Positions 8,391 through 17,874 of a stretch of 64,000 nt of DNA are shown here, piece by piece. The notes under the pieces were generated by a model. The model was not told the DNA's origin. It was given only the letters and a program-made list of their open reading frames with translations, and searched no databases. The position numbers were made by a program, and so were the translations under genes. The stretch comes from Limnobacter olei. GTDB lineage: Bacteria > Pseudomonadota > Gammaproteobacteria > Burkholderiales > Burkholderiaceae_B. Within the stretch, counting starts at the first letter, position 1. Every line of letters begins with the position of its first letter. Location: the NCBI RefSeq assembly GCF_029087225.1, contig NZ_JARFJD010000017.1, positions 1 through 64,000 of the forward strand, in the 5' to 3' direction.

Positions 8391-9902
8391 ATGCAACCCT
8401 ACACAAACGATCAAACTGTCGCCCACTTCATCAACGGCAATTCCGTGAGCGTGGCTGGCAGCAAAACAGCCAATGTATTCAACCCGTCGCTGGGCAGGGT
8501 CGCCCGCCAGGTTGAGCTGGCCGATGTAGCCACTGTGAACAAAGCCGTCGAAGCTGCCAAAGCAGCATTGCCAGCCTGGGCCAACAAGCCGCCGCTTCAG
8601 CGCGTGCGCATCATGAACAAATTTTTAGCCTTGATGAACCAGCACCGCGACGAACTGGCTGCCATCATCACGGCCGAACACGGCAAAGTATTCACCGATG
8701 CGCAAGGCGAAGTCAGCCGCGGCATCGACATCATTGAATTTGCCTGCGGCATTCCGCAATTGCTCAAGGGCGACTACACCGAACAGGTTTCAACCAACAT
8801 CGACAACTGGACGCTGCGCCAACCCGTGGGTGTGGTCGCTGGCATTACCCCGTTCAACTTCCCCTGTATGGTGCCGTGCTGGATGTTCCCCGTGGCCATT
8901 GCCTGCGGCAACACCTTCATTCTGAAACCCAGCGAACGCGACCCCAGCGCGGGTAACTTCATGGCCAGGCTACTGAAAGAAGCCGGTCTGCCCGATGGTG
9001 TATTCAACGTGGTACACGGCGATAAACTGGCCGTGGAAACCCTGCTGAATCACCCCGACGTCGCGGCGCTGAGCTTTGTGGGCTCAACCCCGATTGCAAA
9101 GTTCATTTATGAAACAGGTGCACGCAACGGCAAACGCGTTCAGGCCTTGGGCGGTGCAAAGAACCATCTTTTGGTGATGCCCGATGCCGACCTGGACCAA
9201 GTCACCGACGCGCTGATTGGTGCCGCATACGGCAGTGCAGGTGAGCGTTGCATGGCCATTTCCGTGGCAGTGATGGTGGGCGACGTGGGCGACAAACTGA
9301 TCCCCAAACTGGCCGCCCGACTGAAAACATTGAAGGTAACAGACGGCATGGACCTGTCGGCTGAAATGGGCCCGATCGTGACCGCTGAAGCACTCAAGCG
9401 CATTGAAGATTACGTGCAAATTGGTGTGGACGAAGGCGCCACACTGGTGGTGGATGGTCGCGGCCAAAAACCAGCCGGTTTCGAAAACGGCTTTTACACT
9501 GGTGGCACTTTGTTCGACCACGTGAAGCCGAACATGCGCATTTACCTTGAAGAAATTTTTGGACCCGTGCTCAGCTGTGTGCGCGTCGCCAACTTTGCCG
9601 AAGGCCTTGATTTGATCAACAGTCACCAATATGGCAACGGCGTAAGCTGCTACACCCGCGACGGCAATGTGGCCCGCGAGTTTGGCCGTCAGGTGCAAGT
9701 GGGCATGGTAGGCATCAACGTACCCATTCCTGTACCCATGGCTTGGCACGGCTTCGGTGGATGGAAGGCAAGCCTGTTCGGCGACATGCATGCGTACGGC
9801 GAGGAAGGTGTTCGCTTCTACACACGCCAGAAATCAATCATGCAGCGCTGGCCAGACAGCATCGAGAAAGGCGCAGAATTCGTGATGCCCACCTCGAAAT
9901 AA
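8391..9902 (+). CDS. mmsA: CoA-acylating methylmalonate-semialdehyde dehydrogenase
   Basis: A 503-residue aldehyde dehydrogenase converting methylmalonate semialdehyde to propionyl-CoA (and malonate semialdehyde to acetyl-CoA) in valine, beta-alanine or inositol breakdown. The N-terminus (FINGNSV), '[17 protein letters not shown]' and the catalytic Cys287 in 'GSAGERCMA' are diagnostic of the MMSDH subgroup. The C-terminal '[15 protein letters not shown]' is also characteristic. ATG at 8391 gives the family's usual length; the frame is open upstream but with unrelated residues. The usual partners of valine catabolism (mmsB, acyl-CoA dehydrogenase) are not adjacent. It is divergent from the acylase gene across 218 bp. 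Confidence 0.95.
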   Translation: MQPYTNDQTVAHFINGNSVSVAGSKTANVFNPSLGRVARQVELADVATVNKAVEAAKAALPAWANKPPLQRVRIMNKFLALMNQHRDELAAIITAEHGKVFTDAQGEVSRGIDIIEFACGIPQLLKGDYTEQVSTNIDNWTLRQPVGVVAGITPFNFPCMVPCWMFPVAIACGNTFILKPSERDPSAGNFMARLLKEAGLPDGVFNVVHGDKLAVETLLNHPDVAALSFVGSTPIAKFIYETGARNGKRVQALGGAKNHLLVMPDADLDQVTDALIGAAYGSAGERCMAISVAVMVGDVGDKLIPKLAARLKTLKVTDGMDLSAEMGPIVTAEALKRIEDYVQIGVDEGATLVVDGRGQKPAGFENGFYTGGTLFDHVKPNMRIYLEEIFGPVLSCVRVANFAEGLDLINSHQYGNGVSCYTRDGNVAREFGRQVQVGMVGINVPIPVPMAWHGFGGWKASLFGDMHAYGEEGVRFYTRQKSIMQRWPDSIEKGAEFVMPTSK

Positions 9903-9905
9903 TCC

Positions 9906-9950
9906 AATTCGCGTAGACTGGGTTTCAACCCAACTTCGGCTACGCGAATT
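9906..9950. promoter_or_regulatory. Large inverted repeat between mmsA and the SulP gene
   Basis: Two perfect 11-bp arms (aattcgcgtag 9906-9916; ctacgcgaatt 9940-9950) enclose a second hairpin (tgggtt 9919-9924 / aaccca 9927-9932). It begins 4 bp after the mmsA stop and ends 5 bp before the TTG start of the next gene. There is no clear T-run after it. It could be a terminator, an attenuator or a structure limiting translation of the transporter. Confidence 0.6.
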
Positions 9951-9955
9951 CTTCC

Positions 9956-12145
9956 TTGAACACCGAAATCAAAGCGGGCGCACTGGTCGCATTCGGTGGT
10001 TACGCTCAAGCAATTGTGTATGGCATGCTGGCTTTCGCCCCGCTGGGGCAAGCCGGTCTGGCCTATGGCATTTACGCTGGCTTGGCCAGCGCACTGTTGG
10101 GCAGTGCAATCGGCGCTTTTTCAGGCAAAGCACCGGTTCAGTTTGGTGGGCCACGGTCGTCCACCGCCTTGATCATCGCGGGTTCACTGCTTGGTTTTCT
10201 GCAGATCACTGACAATCACACCGAATTAATGTTGCTGCTCGCCATTGAAATTTCATTGGCGGGTGCTCTGATTGCTTTGGCCCAACAACAAGGCGTGGGC
10301 AAGTTGATGCAATTTTTACCTGCGCCTGTGTTGATTGGCATGAATACTACGCTCGGCCTTTTCTCAACCTTCAAATTGTTGCCCGCCATTGTGGGATTTG
10401 CGGTGTACACCAGCATTGCAGAAGCTGTGGCAGATCCCGATTCATTTTCAATTCTTGCGCTCGGGGTGTCCGCAATTGCGATTGCCGTACTCGTTTATTT
10501 TCGCGCAGTGCGCCCGAATCCGCTTGGGCTGATCTACGGTCTGGCAGTTGGCTTCGGACTGCATGCAATTTTGTGGTGGGCCTGGCCAGGCAACCTGCCG
10601 GTGCAGACAGTAGGAACCCTGCCTGCGCACCCATTTTTCAACGGCAATCACGACCACATCGCTGCGGCCTTGCAGCAAATACCCGGGCTGTTGCTTGGCA
10701 GACCCGAACTGTTATTGCAAGTGCTGGTTGGCTCATCTGTGCTGGCCTTGCTGGTGGTCCTTGAAAGCATGCAATCTTTGTTGCAAGTGGACCAAACCCT
10801 GGGCACACGGCACAACACCCGACACGAACTCAATGTACTGGCTTTTGCGAATGTGGTTTGCGGCCTGTGTTTGGCCCTGCCCTCCTCGAACTACTTTTCC
10901 CGAAGCAATACCGCCTTGGCCCTAGGCGCCAAGACTCGCCGAAGCGAAACAAGCTATGCGTGTTTCATTGCGGGGCTGCTCGCCGTTACCTGGCTGGTGT
11001 TTGAAGACCTCCCCCTTCACATTCTTGCAACCGCTGTCGCAATCAGCTCGCTGTTCCTGATTCAAGGCAGCACCCTTCGATTGATCAAACGGTTTATCCG
11101 GCCCAGCCAACGCAAGCGCATGGCCCCTTCTGACCGGTTCACGGTGTGGGTGGTGCTCTCAATGCTGCTGGTCACCGGTTTGAGCAACTTGCTGGTGGGA
11201 ACGCTAGTCGGCGTGTTGTTCGTGGCGGCTTATTTCCTGCAACAGCAATCCAGCAGTGGTTTGCGCAGTGTGGAATTCTGGCCTGCGGCCCGCTCGCGAA
11301 GCATGCGGCCACGTGCCCAGCGACAGCATCTCCATGAAGCCTTCGAGCATTTGGCATGGGTTCGCTTTGAAGGCAATCTCTTTTTTGGCAATGCGCCGTG
11401 GATTGCCATTCACTTGCAAGATGAACTTGTTGGCGCTCAATCCATCGTGCTGGATTTCACGCACCTATGCTACGTGGACGACACGGCATGCGCCTGCATT
11501 GAACGACTCATGCGCAACGCACCTTTGGGCCTGAAGATAGTGGCTGTGCTTCCGGCATCACCCAACCAAACTCTGGGTGGAGAGAATCTTCTGCGAGAAG
11601 TTCTTGAACATGCAGATTTGTCCATTCAAACCCACATTGACGACGCTTTCTGGTGGATGGAAAACCAGCTACTCAGTAACGCCGCGCTAGACGCCCCACC
11701 CCACAACGATGAGCAGGCATTGATACAAAGCCACCTGTGCGACGACATGAGTGCTCAACAGACAGAAAGGTTCTCCAAGCTGCTGGAACAACGCAGCCTG
11801 CATTCCGGGCAAGAACTGTTCACAGAGGGTGACCAGCCCTGTGGCCTGTACATACTGATTCGTGGGCAACTCAGCGCCTGGCAAAACACTGGCAACAGCA
11901 ACGAGCGGTTGATGCGCTTCTGCCCTGGCAGCCTGGTGGGCGAAATGGCCTTGATCGACAACAAACCCCGTTCGGCCACCGTACGTGCAGACACAGCCTG
12001 CGACTTGCTCTTCCTCCCGGCCCGTCACTTTGAGGAACTTCGCCATGAACATGCGGAACTTGGGCGAATCATGCTGAACAACCTGGCTCGCGAACTGGCG
12101 TTGCGCATACGTTTGGCCAACCAAAGCCTCTCATTAATGCAGTAA
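9956..12145 (+). CDS. SulP (SLC26-type) anion transporter with C-terminal STAS and cyclic-nucleotide-binding domains
   Basis: A 729-residue inner-membrane protein. Residues 5-430 form the multi-span SulP permease core, with the 'FGGPRSSTALIIAG' segment (63-76) at the usual substrate-site position. A STAS domain follows at about 465-570 (core 'SIVLDFTHLCYVDDTA'). Residues 600-700 form a CRP-like cyclic-nucleotide-binding fold with the phosphate-binding cassette GEMAL (662-666) and PRSAT (671-675). The start is taken as TTG at 9956 because it keeps the first membrane helix; the first in-frame ATG (10022) would cut it. No enzyme gene for the anion is adjacent, so substrate (sulfate, bicarbonate, dicarboxylate) is open. 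The fusion implies transport gated by cAMP or another nucleotide, which is inference. Confidence 0.88.
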   Translation: MNTEIKAGALVAFGGYAQAIVYGMLAFAPLGQAGLAYGIYAGLASALLGSAIGAFSGKAPVQFGGPRSSTALIIAGSLLGFLQITDNHTELMLLLAIEISLAGALIALAQQQGVGKLMQFLPAPVLIGMNTTLGLFSTFKLLPAIVGFAVYTSIAEAVADPDSFSILALGVSAIAIAVLVYFRAVRPNPLGLIYGLAVGFGLHAILWWAWPGNLPVQTVGTLPAHPFFNGNHDHIAAALQQIPGLLLGRPELLLQVLVGSSVLALLVVLESMQSLLQVDQTLGTRHNTRHELNVLAFANVVCGLCLALPSSNYFSRSNTALALGAKTRRSETSYACFIAGLLAVTWLVFEDLPLHILATAVAISSLFLIQGSTLRLIKRFIRPSQRKRMAPSDRFTVWVVLSMLLVTGLSNLLVGTLVGVLFVAAYFLQQQSSSGLRSVEFWPAARSRSMRPRAQRQHLHEAFEHLAWVRFEGNLFFGNAPWIAIHLQDELVGAQSIVLDFTHLCYVDDTACACIERLMRNAPLGLKIVAVLPASPNQTLGGENLLREVLEHADLSIQTHIDDAFWWMENQLLSNAALDAPPHNDEQALIQSHLCDDMSAQQTERFSKLLEQRSLHSGQELFTEGDQPCGLYILIRGQLSAWQNTGNSNERLMRFCPGSLVGEMALIDNKPRSATVRADTACDLLFLPARHFEELRHEHAELGRIMLNNLARELALRIRLANQSLSLMQ

Positions 12146-12159
12146 AACTGGCTGCCACT

Positions 12160-12173
12160 AGAGGAATTCCTCT
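12160..12173. repeat. 14-bp perfect palindrome downstream of the SulP gene
   Basis: agaggaattcctct lies 14 bp after the transporter stop and about 60 bp before the hydrolase start. It has no loop and no T-run, so it is more likely a protein-binding site or chance than a terminator. Confidence 0.4.
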
Positions 12174-12231
12174 TTGTGTACCGCCTCGCCTTGCCGTATT
12201 TTCTCGGGTGTGCACAACCTTGTAACACCTC

Positions 12232-12957
12232 ATGAACAAAGCAGAATTCCAGAAACGCTACGGCAATTCAATTGGCAAGCCCAAACTCAGCCTGCTGTTG
12301 GGCGAGGCCAAAACACCATTTGAAGCAGCCAAACTCGCCGTGGGCTGGCGTTTCCTGGCCCGCAAGAATGTGGGCCAAGGCCAAACCGTGTTGTTGCTAC
12401 CCGGCTTTGGGGCCAGTTCCAGCAGCATGACCTTCATCAAACGCTACCTGGATTCACTAGGCTACAAGGCCGTACACTGGTCTGCCGGTTTTAACCACGG
12501 TGAAGTGGGCAAACTGCTTCCACAGGTCATTGCCGACATCAAGGAACACTCTGAGCAGGCTCAAGCCCCCATCAAACTGCTGGGCTGGAGCCTGGGTGGC
12601 TACCTGGCTCGCGAGGCTGCACGGGAAGTGCAGCAAAACGTAAGCCGCATCGTCACTATCGGCAGTCCGGTGATTGGCGGGCCAAAATATACGGCAGTAA
12701 AAACGCTCTACGACATTCGCGGGCTCGATGTCGAATCCATTGAAAACAGCACGCTGAAACGGTTTGAGCATCCAATTGTTTGCCCCATTGTCGCGCTGTA
12801 CTGCAAGAAAGACTCCATCGTAAGTTGGCAAGCCTGTATCGACCGCTTCAGCCCCAATGTTGAGCACATAGAAATCGACACGCCCCACCTGGCCATGGGC
12901 GTCAGCAAGGAAGTCATGAACCTGCTGCCTTATGCCTTGGGTACACCGCTGAAATAG
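12232..12957 (+). CDS. Alpha/beta-hydrolase (lipase/esterase-like)
   Basis: A 241-residue alpha/beta-hydrolase without signal peptide, so cytoplasmic. The oxyanion-hole region reads 'VLLLPGFGASSSSM', the nucleophile elbow is 'GWSLGG' (Ser at about 122), a candidate acid is the Asp of 'CKKDSIV', and the catalytic His is in 'DTPHLAM' near the C-terminus. The pattern is that of PGAP1-like/triacylglycerol-lipase family members. The specific substrate is not evident. It follows the SulP gene by 86 bp and may be on its own promoter. The ATG at 12232 lacks a strong ribosome site, but no better in-frame start is close. Confidence 0.8.
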   Translation: MNKAEFQKRYGNSIGKPKLSLLLGEAKTPFEAAKLAVGWRFLARKNVGQGQTVLLLPGFGASSSSMTFIKRYLDSLGYKAVHWSAGFNHGEVGKLLPQVIADIKEHSEQAQAPIKLLGWSLGGYLAREAAREVQQNVSRIVTIGSPVIGGPKYTAVKTLYDIRGLDVESIENSTLKRFEHPIVCPIVALYCKKDSIVSWQACIDRFSPNVEHIEIDTPHLAMGVSKEVMNLLPYALGTPLK

Positions 12958-13175
12958 ACGGGTATTCACCTGTGTCCTCCGGGCTTTTACTGACTTGAAA
13001 CTTTTTGCCAGCAGCGTAGACTAAATTTCTAGTGGACGGTGCTTGCGCTGCCACGACACAAGGCAACAAACCCTTGTGCCTGTACCCCCTTTTGCATGCA
13101 GTCCGTCCTGCAAATTCGCCCGCTGGCCTCAAGCCCGCGGATGCATCAAGACTGTGTGTCAAAAAGGGTTTCAAC

Positions 13176-13772
13176 ATGATCAGACAACACTACCAAGCAC
13201 TCGAACACATCAGCGCTGGCGCTACCGACACCATTACGGTCAGTGACCCCAGTCGCCCTTTGAAGCTGACAGCCGATTCGCCAGCCTTCGACGCCATGAC
13301 AGACCTTCGGCGTGTACACCCCGTGAGCATTTCCGGCTCTGAAACACTTGAGCAAGCCCGCACCACCATGATTGTGTGCGGCGTCAAACTGCTGTTTGTT
13401 CGCAATGAACAAGGTCATCTTCAAGGCCTGCTCACCGCTAACGACCTGGCCGGCGAGCGCGCAATTAAGGAAGCTTCATCGAGCAACCGCAATGTGCCCG
13501 AGCTAACCGTGAATGATGTGATGGTGAAACTGCCCGACCTGGAGTTTCTGGAGTTTGGCGCAGTGTCACGCGCCGAGGTGGGCCATATTATTGCCACACT
13601 GCGTGAACACAACCGGCAACACGCGCTGGTAGTGGACAACCGCTCGGGCAAAATGCGCGTGGTGGGCCTGTTCTCCTCCACACAAATTGCGCGACAAATG
13701 GGTATCCCAGTGATGGACCCCGTGAAGGCCAGCACCTTTGCGGAAATTGAAGCCGCAGTGGCCGCAGCTTAA
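13176..13772 (+). CDS. Two-CBS-domain protein
   Basis: A 198-residue soluble protein with two CBS repeats, about 40-95 ('VSISGSETLEQARTTM' to 'GLLTANDLAGE') and 115-180 ('VNDVMVKLPDLEF' to 'VVGLFSSTQIARQMG'). CBS pairs bind adenine nucleotides and usually regulate a partner, but here no catalytic or transport domain is fused. ATG 13176 has AAGGG about 7 bases upstream; the longer open frame upstream codes for an unlikely Pro/Cys-rich leader. Its stop overlaps the stop of the convergent NhaR-like gene by 2-3 bases. Confidence 0.85.
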   Translation: MIRQHYQALEHISAGATDTITVSDPSRPLKLTADSPAFDAMTDLRRVHPVSISGSETLEQARTTMIVCGVKLLFVRNEQGHLQGLLTANDLAGERAIKEASSSNRNVPELTVNDVMVKLPDLEFLEFGAVSRAEVGHIIATLREHNRQHALVVDNRSGKMRVVGLFSSTQIARQMGIPVMDPVKASTFAEIEAAVAAA

Positions 13773-14641
13773 GCTTTCAACAATTCGACCACCAAAGGGT
13801 GGTCGATTCCCTTCACATTCCACACGCCATGAATCTCTTCGTGCAAATCAGGGCATTGCCCCAGCAGGCGCAAACCGCTTAAGGTACCCGCGTCGTACAC
13901 ACCCAGGCGGCTCACTGGAAACACACCCAGGCCACGGGCTGCAAACACCGACATCAAGGCACTGTCCTCAAATTCGCCCACCACATGGGGCACAATTCCC
14001 TGCTGCTCAAACCAGTAATTCAAGTCTATTCGCAAGCGGGAATGTCCCGTGGGCAGTAACACCGGCAATTCAGCAAGGCATTGTGGAAAATTGTTCACGC
14101 TGCTTTTTTTCACCCACCTCGAAGCGCCGAACCAATCCACCGTGGTTGTATTCAGCACCCGGCTTTGCATGCGCAAGTTGGGGTTGGCTGGCGGGGGCTG
14201 CCCGGCAAACACAAAATCAAGGTGGTGCAAAGCCAACTCAGCCAGCAACTGCTCGGGCTCCCCTTCGTGGCAAGTCAGGTGCAGGTCTTCCGTATCCAAC
14301 ACAGGCTTCAACAAGGCATGCACCGCCAGTTTCGAGATGCCATCACACAAACCCACCCTGAAACGCTTCACCGGTTTGCTGGCCACCGCTCGCACCAACT
14401 CCGGCAGGCTTTGGCCAAGCTGAAAAATTTCCTCGGCTTTGGCAAAAGCCACCTGCCCGGCTTCAGTCAATGCCACGCCACGCCCATCCGGCTTTAGCAA
14501 CTGATGCCCCAGGTCTTTTTCAAGCTCACGCACTTGCGCGCTGATGGTTTGAATGGCCATGTCCATGCGCTCAGCAGCACGTGCAAAACCACCTTCCTTG
14601 GCGACCATCCAGAAGTAATGCAAGTGGCGGTAGTTCAACAT
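13769..14641 (-). CDS. nhaR: LysR-type regulator, NhaR-like
   Basis: A 290-residue LysR-type transcription factor. The N-terminal helix-turn-helix starts 'LNYRHLHYFWMVAKEGGFARAA', close to NhaR of enterobacteria (YNHLYYFWHVYKEG), the activator that responds to sodium. The remaining residues form the two-lobed effector-binding fold. The ATG at 14641 has GAGG 8 bases upstream, better than the in-frame GTG three codons earlier. No nhaA antiporter gene is adjacent, so the regulated target is unclear. It is transcribed divergently from the TerC gene, which may be its target. Confidence 0.82.
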   Translation of the reverse strand: MLNYRHLHYFWMVAKEGGFARAAERMDMAIQTISAQVRELEKDLGHQLLKPDGRGVALTEAGQVAFAKAEEIFQLGQSLPELVRAVASKPVKRFRVGLCDGISKLAVHALLKPVLDTEDLHLTCHEGEPEQLLAELALHHLDFVFAGQPPPANPNLRMQSRVLNTTTVDWFGASRWVKKSSVNNFPQCLAELPVLLPTGHSRLRIDLNYWFEQQGIVPHVVGEFEDSALMSVFAARGLGVFPVSRLGVYDAGTLSGLRLLGQCPDLHEEIHGVWNVKGIDHPLVVELLKA

Positions 14642-14767
14642 CAGCGGCACCTCAATAATTTAACTGCGTAAAAACCGAAGTAATACTTCATTAAATACTG
14701 GTTTTTTCGAAATCACAACTGGTACACCATGGCGCCGTGTTCAATTCAACCCTCATGGAGTATCAAA

Positions 14768-15778
14768 GTGGACGTTTTAATGGAATTCATGCACACCGAC
14801 TTTCTCGGCACAGCCGCATGGATTTGGCTGTTGTTTGTCGGTATTGTGGTTGCGCTACTCGCCTTCGACCTCGGCGTGCTGCACAAAGATGACCACGAAA
14901 TTGGGGTCAAGGAAAGTTTGCTGCTCTCGGGCGGTTACATCACTGCGGCCTGTCTGTTCGGTGCCTGGGTGTGGTGGTACCTGGGTTCTGAGAGCGGTAT
15001 GAACTACTTCACCGGTTTCGCGATTGAAAAATCACTGTCGATGGACAATGTGTTTGTCATCGCCATGATCTTCTCGTTCTTCGCAATTCCTCGCCAGTAT
15101 CAGCACCGCGTGTTGTTCTGGGGTATTTTGGGCGTGATCGTGCTGCGCGCCATCATGATTGGCTTGGGTGCCGCACTGGTGAAAGAATTCAGCTGGGTGC
15201 TTTACCTGTTCGGGGCATTCCTGGTGATCACCGGTATCAAAATGTGGTTCATGGCCGACAGCGAACCCGACATTGAAAACAACCCAATTCTGAAGTTCTT
15301 GCGCAAGCGCATGCGCATCACCGATGGCCTGCGTGGCAATGCGTTCGTGGTCAACGAACCTGACCCCAAAACGGGCAAGGTGGTTCGCTTTGCCACACCC
15401 TTGCTGCTTGCCTTGATCCTGATTGAGTTCGTCGACCTGATTTTCGCGGTTGATTCTGTGCCCGCAATCTTTGCGATCACCACAGACCCGTTCATTGTGT
15501 ACACCAGCAACATCTTCGCCATTTTGGGTTTGCGTGCCTTGTACTTCGCATTGGCCGCGATGATCCACCGCTTCCACTATCTAAAGTACGCTTTGGCAAT
15601 GGTGCTGGTGTTCATCGGAAGCAAAATTTTCCTGGTGAACTTCATTGGCAAATTCCCGCCTGCGTTCTCGCTCAGTGTGACCTTGGGCCTGATTGCCGGA
15701 GGTGTGGTGTTCTCGCTGTGGAAAACACGCGGCGACAACAAACCTGAAAAACTGGAACATGTCATCGACAGCAAATAA
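14768..15778 (+). CDS. TerC-family integral membrane protein (Alx/TerC)
   Basis: A 336-residue membrane protein with about nine hydrophobic helices. Typical TerC sequence is present: 'AFDLGVLHKDDHE', 'IEKSLSMDNVFVIAMIFSFF' and 'LILIEFVDLIFAVDSVPAIFAIT', which carry the intramembrane acidic residues proposed to bind metal. Relatives are linked to manganese export or tellurite resistance. A GTG at 14768 lies 7 bases after a GGAG site and is the preferred start; ATG 14780 is an alternative. No yybP-ykoY-type leader was recognised upstream. It ends at a strong bidirectional terminator and faces an NhaR-like regulator. Confidence 0.92.
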   Translation: MDVLMEFMHTDFLGTAAWIWLLFVGIVVALLAFDLGVLHKDDHEIGVKESLLLSGGYITAACLFGAWVWWYLGSESGMNYFTGFAIEKSLSMDNVFVIAMIFSFFAIPRQYQHRVLFWGILGVIVLRAIMIGLGAALVKEFSWVLYLFGAFLVITGIKMWFMADSEPDIENNPILKFLRKRMRITDGLRGNAFVVNEPDPKTGKVVRFATPLLLALILIEFVDLIFAVDSVPAIFAITTDPFIVYTSNIFAILGLRALYFALAAMIHRFHYLKYALAMVLVFIGSKIFLVNFIGKFPPAFSLSVTLGLIAGGVVFSLWKTRGDNKPEKLEHVIDSK

Positions 15779-15791
15779 GGCGTGCTAGAGT

Positions 15792-15828
15792 AAAAACGGC
15801 CAGTGAATCAAACACTGGCCGTTTTTTT
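15792..15828. terminator. Bidirectional Rho-independent terminator
   Basis: A 14-bp stem (aaaaacggccagtg 15792-15805; cactggccgttttt 15813-15826) with loop aatcaaa, T-tract on both strands. It serves the TerC gene on the plus strand and the YceI operon on the minus strand. Confidence 0.95.
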
Positions 15829-15849
15829 ATTCCCAACGCTTCAAAAATA

Positions 15850-16443
15850 TTACTTCGGCTGCTTCACTGCTTCAATCGAGATCAGCACTTTCACTTCAGG
15901 GAAAAACCCGCGATCCACAGCGTAACCCAGGTCAAAATCAGTGCGTTTAAACTCTGCCACTGCATTTGCTCCGCATACTTCTGCCTTCTTGAAAGGATGC
16001 ATTAAGCATTTGAAAGTATTGATCTTCAGTGGCACTGGCTTGGTAATGCCCTTCAAGGTCAAATCACCCAACACCTCCACTGGCTTGTCACCTTCAAAGC
16101 GCATCTTGCTGGCTTTGTAGGTGATGGTGGGGTGTGCTTCCACATCAAACATATCCACACCCTTGGCCTCTTCATTCATCTTGCCGTGGCCAAAATCCAG
16201 GCTGGTGGCATCAATCTCGATATCCACCGTGCCAGTTTTGTTGGCCCGGTCAAGAGTGACCACACCCTTGGTTTTTTCAAACTGGCCACGCCACAGCGAA
16301 AGCCCACCGAGGTGGTCCGCTTCAAATGACGGATAAGTGTGACTGGGGTCGACCATGTAGGTGTCTACCGCAGCATGCGCAAAGCCCATCGTACTCAGCG
16401 CAACTGCGCCACCCAACACTGTTTTTAATACTTGCTTGAACAT
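15850..16443 (-). CDS. YceI-family periplasmic lipid/isoprenoid-binding protein
   Basis: A 197-residue exported protein with signal peptide 1-24 (ending FAHA) and a YceI lipocalin-like beta barrel (DPSHTYPSFEADHLGG near the N-terminus; 'ATSLDFGHGKMNEE'; 'LTLKGITKPVPL'). YceI proteins bind polyisoprenoid chains. It is the last gene of a three-gene minus-strand operon with another YceI protein and a cytochrome b561, a known combination in proteobacteria suggesting a link with quinone or isoprenoid handling in the membrane. Two Cys residues near positions 145 and 158 could form a disulfide. Confidence 0.92.
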   Translation of the reverse strand: MFKQVLKTVLGGAVALSTMGFAHAAVDTYMVDPSHTYPSFEADHLGGLSLWRGQFEKTKGVVTLDRANKTGTVDIEIDATSLDFGHGKMNEEAKGVDMFDVEAHPTITYKASKMRFEGDKPVEVLGDLTLKGITKPVPLKINTFKCLMHPFKKAEVCGANAVAEFKRTDFDLGYAVDRGFFPEVKVLISIEAVKQPK

Positions 16444-16486
16444 CCCTGACTCCTCGCTTTCGTTGTGCGTTCAAAGGTGTGACTAC

Positions 16487-17044
16487 TCACCTGGCAGGCG
16501 CCACCAATTTAAAATCGATCACCACTTCATCAGCCACCAGGCTGGTGTCACCCCACTCACCATCTGCACCCACTTTGTACTCCAGGCGTTTGATCTGGGT
16601 TTTTCCGGTAAAGGTGTGTTTGCCAGCCAAAGTTTGAATTTTTACAGGAAACTTCAGCGGCTTTTTAATGCCTCGAATGGTCAAATCGCCGGTGGCCTGC
16701 AAATTGTTGCCGGTGCCAGTTACGCCGGTAATCACAAATGTGGCTTGGGGGTGATTTTTTGAATCAAACCAGTCTTTGCCAGCAACCTCTTTGTTGTACT
16801 CCGGGTCGCCAAGGTCGTAACTTGCGGTGTCCACGCTGAGGGTGGCTTTGGTGTCGGCTGGCTTGGCCGGGTCGTACTGCACATCGCCTGTAAATTTCTT
16901 GAAATTGCCGCTCACCGGCACATTGAACTGTTTGAAGGTGGCTTTGACTTCGCTTTGTGTTGCATCAATTGGCGCGGCCAGGGCGGACATGCTACAAACT
17001 GAGAATGCCAGGCCTGTCAACGCCTTGGCGAATGAGTAATTCAT
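16487..17044 (-). CDS. YceI-family periplasmic protein
   Basis: A 185-residue exported protein with signal peptide 1-24 (ending ALAAP). The barrel carries 'KKFTGDVQYDPAKPADTKATL', 'DSKNHPQATFVITGV' and 'LTIRGIKKPLKFPV'. It is only distantly similar to its neighbour at 15850-16443, so this is an old duplication. The ATG at 17044 has AGGA 6 bases upstream; an open frame extends 11 codons further without a ribosome site. It sits 45 bp downstream of the cytochrome b561 gene. Confidence 0.92.
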   Translation of the reverse strand: MNYSFAKALTGLAFSVCSMSALAAPIDATQSEVKATFKQFNVPVSGNFKKFTGDVQYDPAKPADTKATLSVDTASYDLGDPEYNKEVAGKDWFDSKNHPQATFVITGVTGTGNNLQATGDLTIRGIKKPLKFPVKIQTLAGKHTFTGKTQIKRLEYKVGADGEWGDTSLVADEVVIDFKLVAPAR

Positions 17045-17089
17045 ATGAATCCTGCGGAGCTTGAAAACAATCGGCAATTGATCGAAAAA

Positions 17090-17671
17090 TTAGTCGGCTC
17101 GCATTCCGGGAATCATGCGGCCTAAAATACCGTCGCGGTCCAGAACGTGATGCTTCAAGGCCATCAATACATGGCCTACCACCAACAAGACCAAGCCTTT
17201 GCCTGAAAGTTCATGCAAGGTTTTAAACAACTCTTTCAATTCCAGATTTTTCTCGATCACCACAGGCAGTTCGATTACACCAAACCACACCACCGGGTAA
17301 CCCGAGGCCAAGCTGTGCAGGTAGCCAAACACAGGTACTGCCAACATGAACAGGTACAAGGCGAAATGCCCCAATTTGGCCAGCAGCAGCGTGTTGTGCC
17401 CCCAATGTGCCGGGTATTTGGGGGTTTTCGACAACATTCGAACCACCACGCGCAACAACACCAAGGCAAACAAGGTAACGCCCAGCCACTTGTGCCAGTT
17501 GAACAGTTTCAACTTGAACGGCGTAATGCCGGGAATGTCCACCATGTACAAACCCACGCCAAATGCCGTCAAAATGCCCACCGCCATCAACCAGTGAACA
17601 ACCACCATGGGCAAACCGTAGCGATGGTTTTCGCTCAATGCACTTTTCAAAATCTCATCCCTTTGCAGCAC
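17090..17671 (-). CDS. Cytochrome b561 (CybB-type)
   Basis: A 193-residue di-haem membrane protein with four hydrophobic helices. His residues in 'HRYGLPMVVVHWLMAVG' and 'FNWHKWLGVTLFALVLLRVVVR' and in the later 'LHELSGKGLVLLVVGHVLMALKHH' are the expected haem ligands. It transfers electrons from quinol. The start is GTG at 17671 (an ATG 10 bases upstream is out of frame). It heads the operon containing two YceI genes. Confidence 0.92.
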   Translation of the reverse strand: MLQRDEILKSALSENHRYGLPMVVVHWLMAVGILTAFGVGLYMVDIPGITPFKLKLFNWHKWLGVTLFALVLLRVVVRMLSKTPKYPAHWGHNTLLLAKLGHFALYLFMLAVPVFGYLHSLASGYPVVWFGVIELPVVIEKNLELKELFKTLHELSGKGLVLLVVGHVLMALKHHVLDRDGILGRMIPGMRAD

Positions 17672-17874
17672 AGGCTTGCATTTTTCAGCAATAAATAGTT
17701 GGGTTTAAAGCCTTTTTCAAGATACAATTTACAGTTGTTTTGCAGCTGCGTACATGCCGCAAGGCTTAAACATCAATCGGGCACGCCCGCAGGCGCGTCC
17801 ACCGGCGTTTGTCAGCCAGTATTGTGCAGCCCTAATAACTACGTTTCAACCAGCGCTTTCAATCAGGACGTCGT

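Noticed and set aside
14642-14767. Possible yybP-ykoY manganese riboswitch before the TerC gene
   Set aside because: The leader is only about 120 bp and I could not find the conserved helix motifs of that riboswitch.
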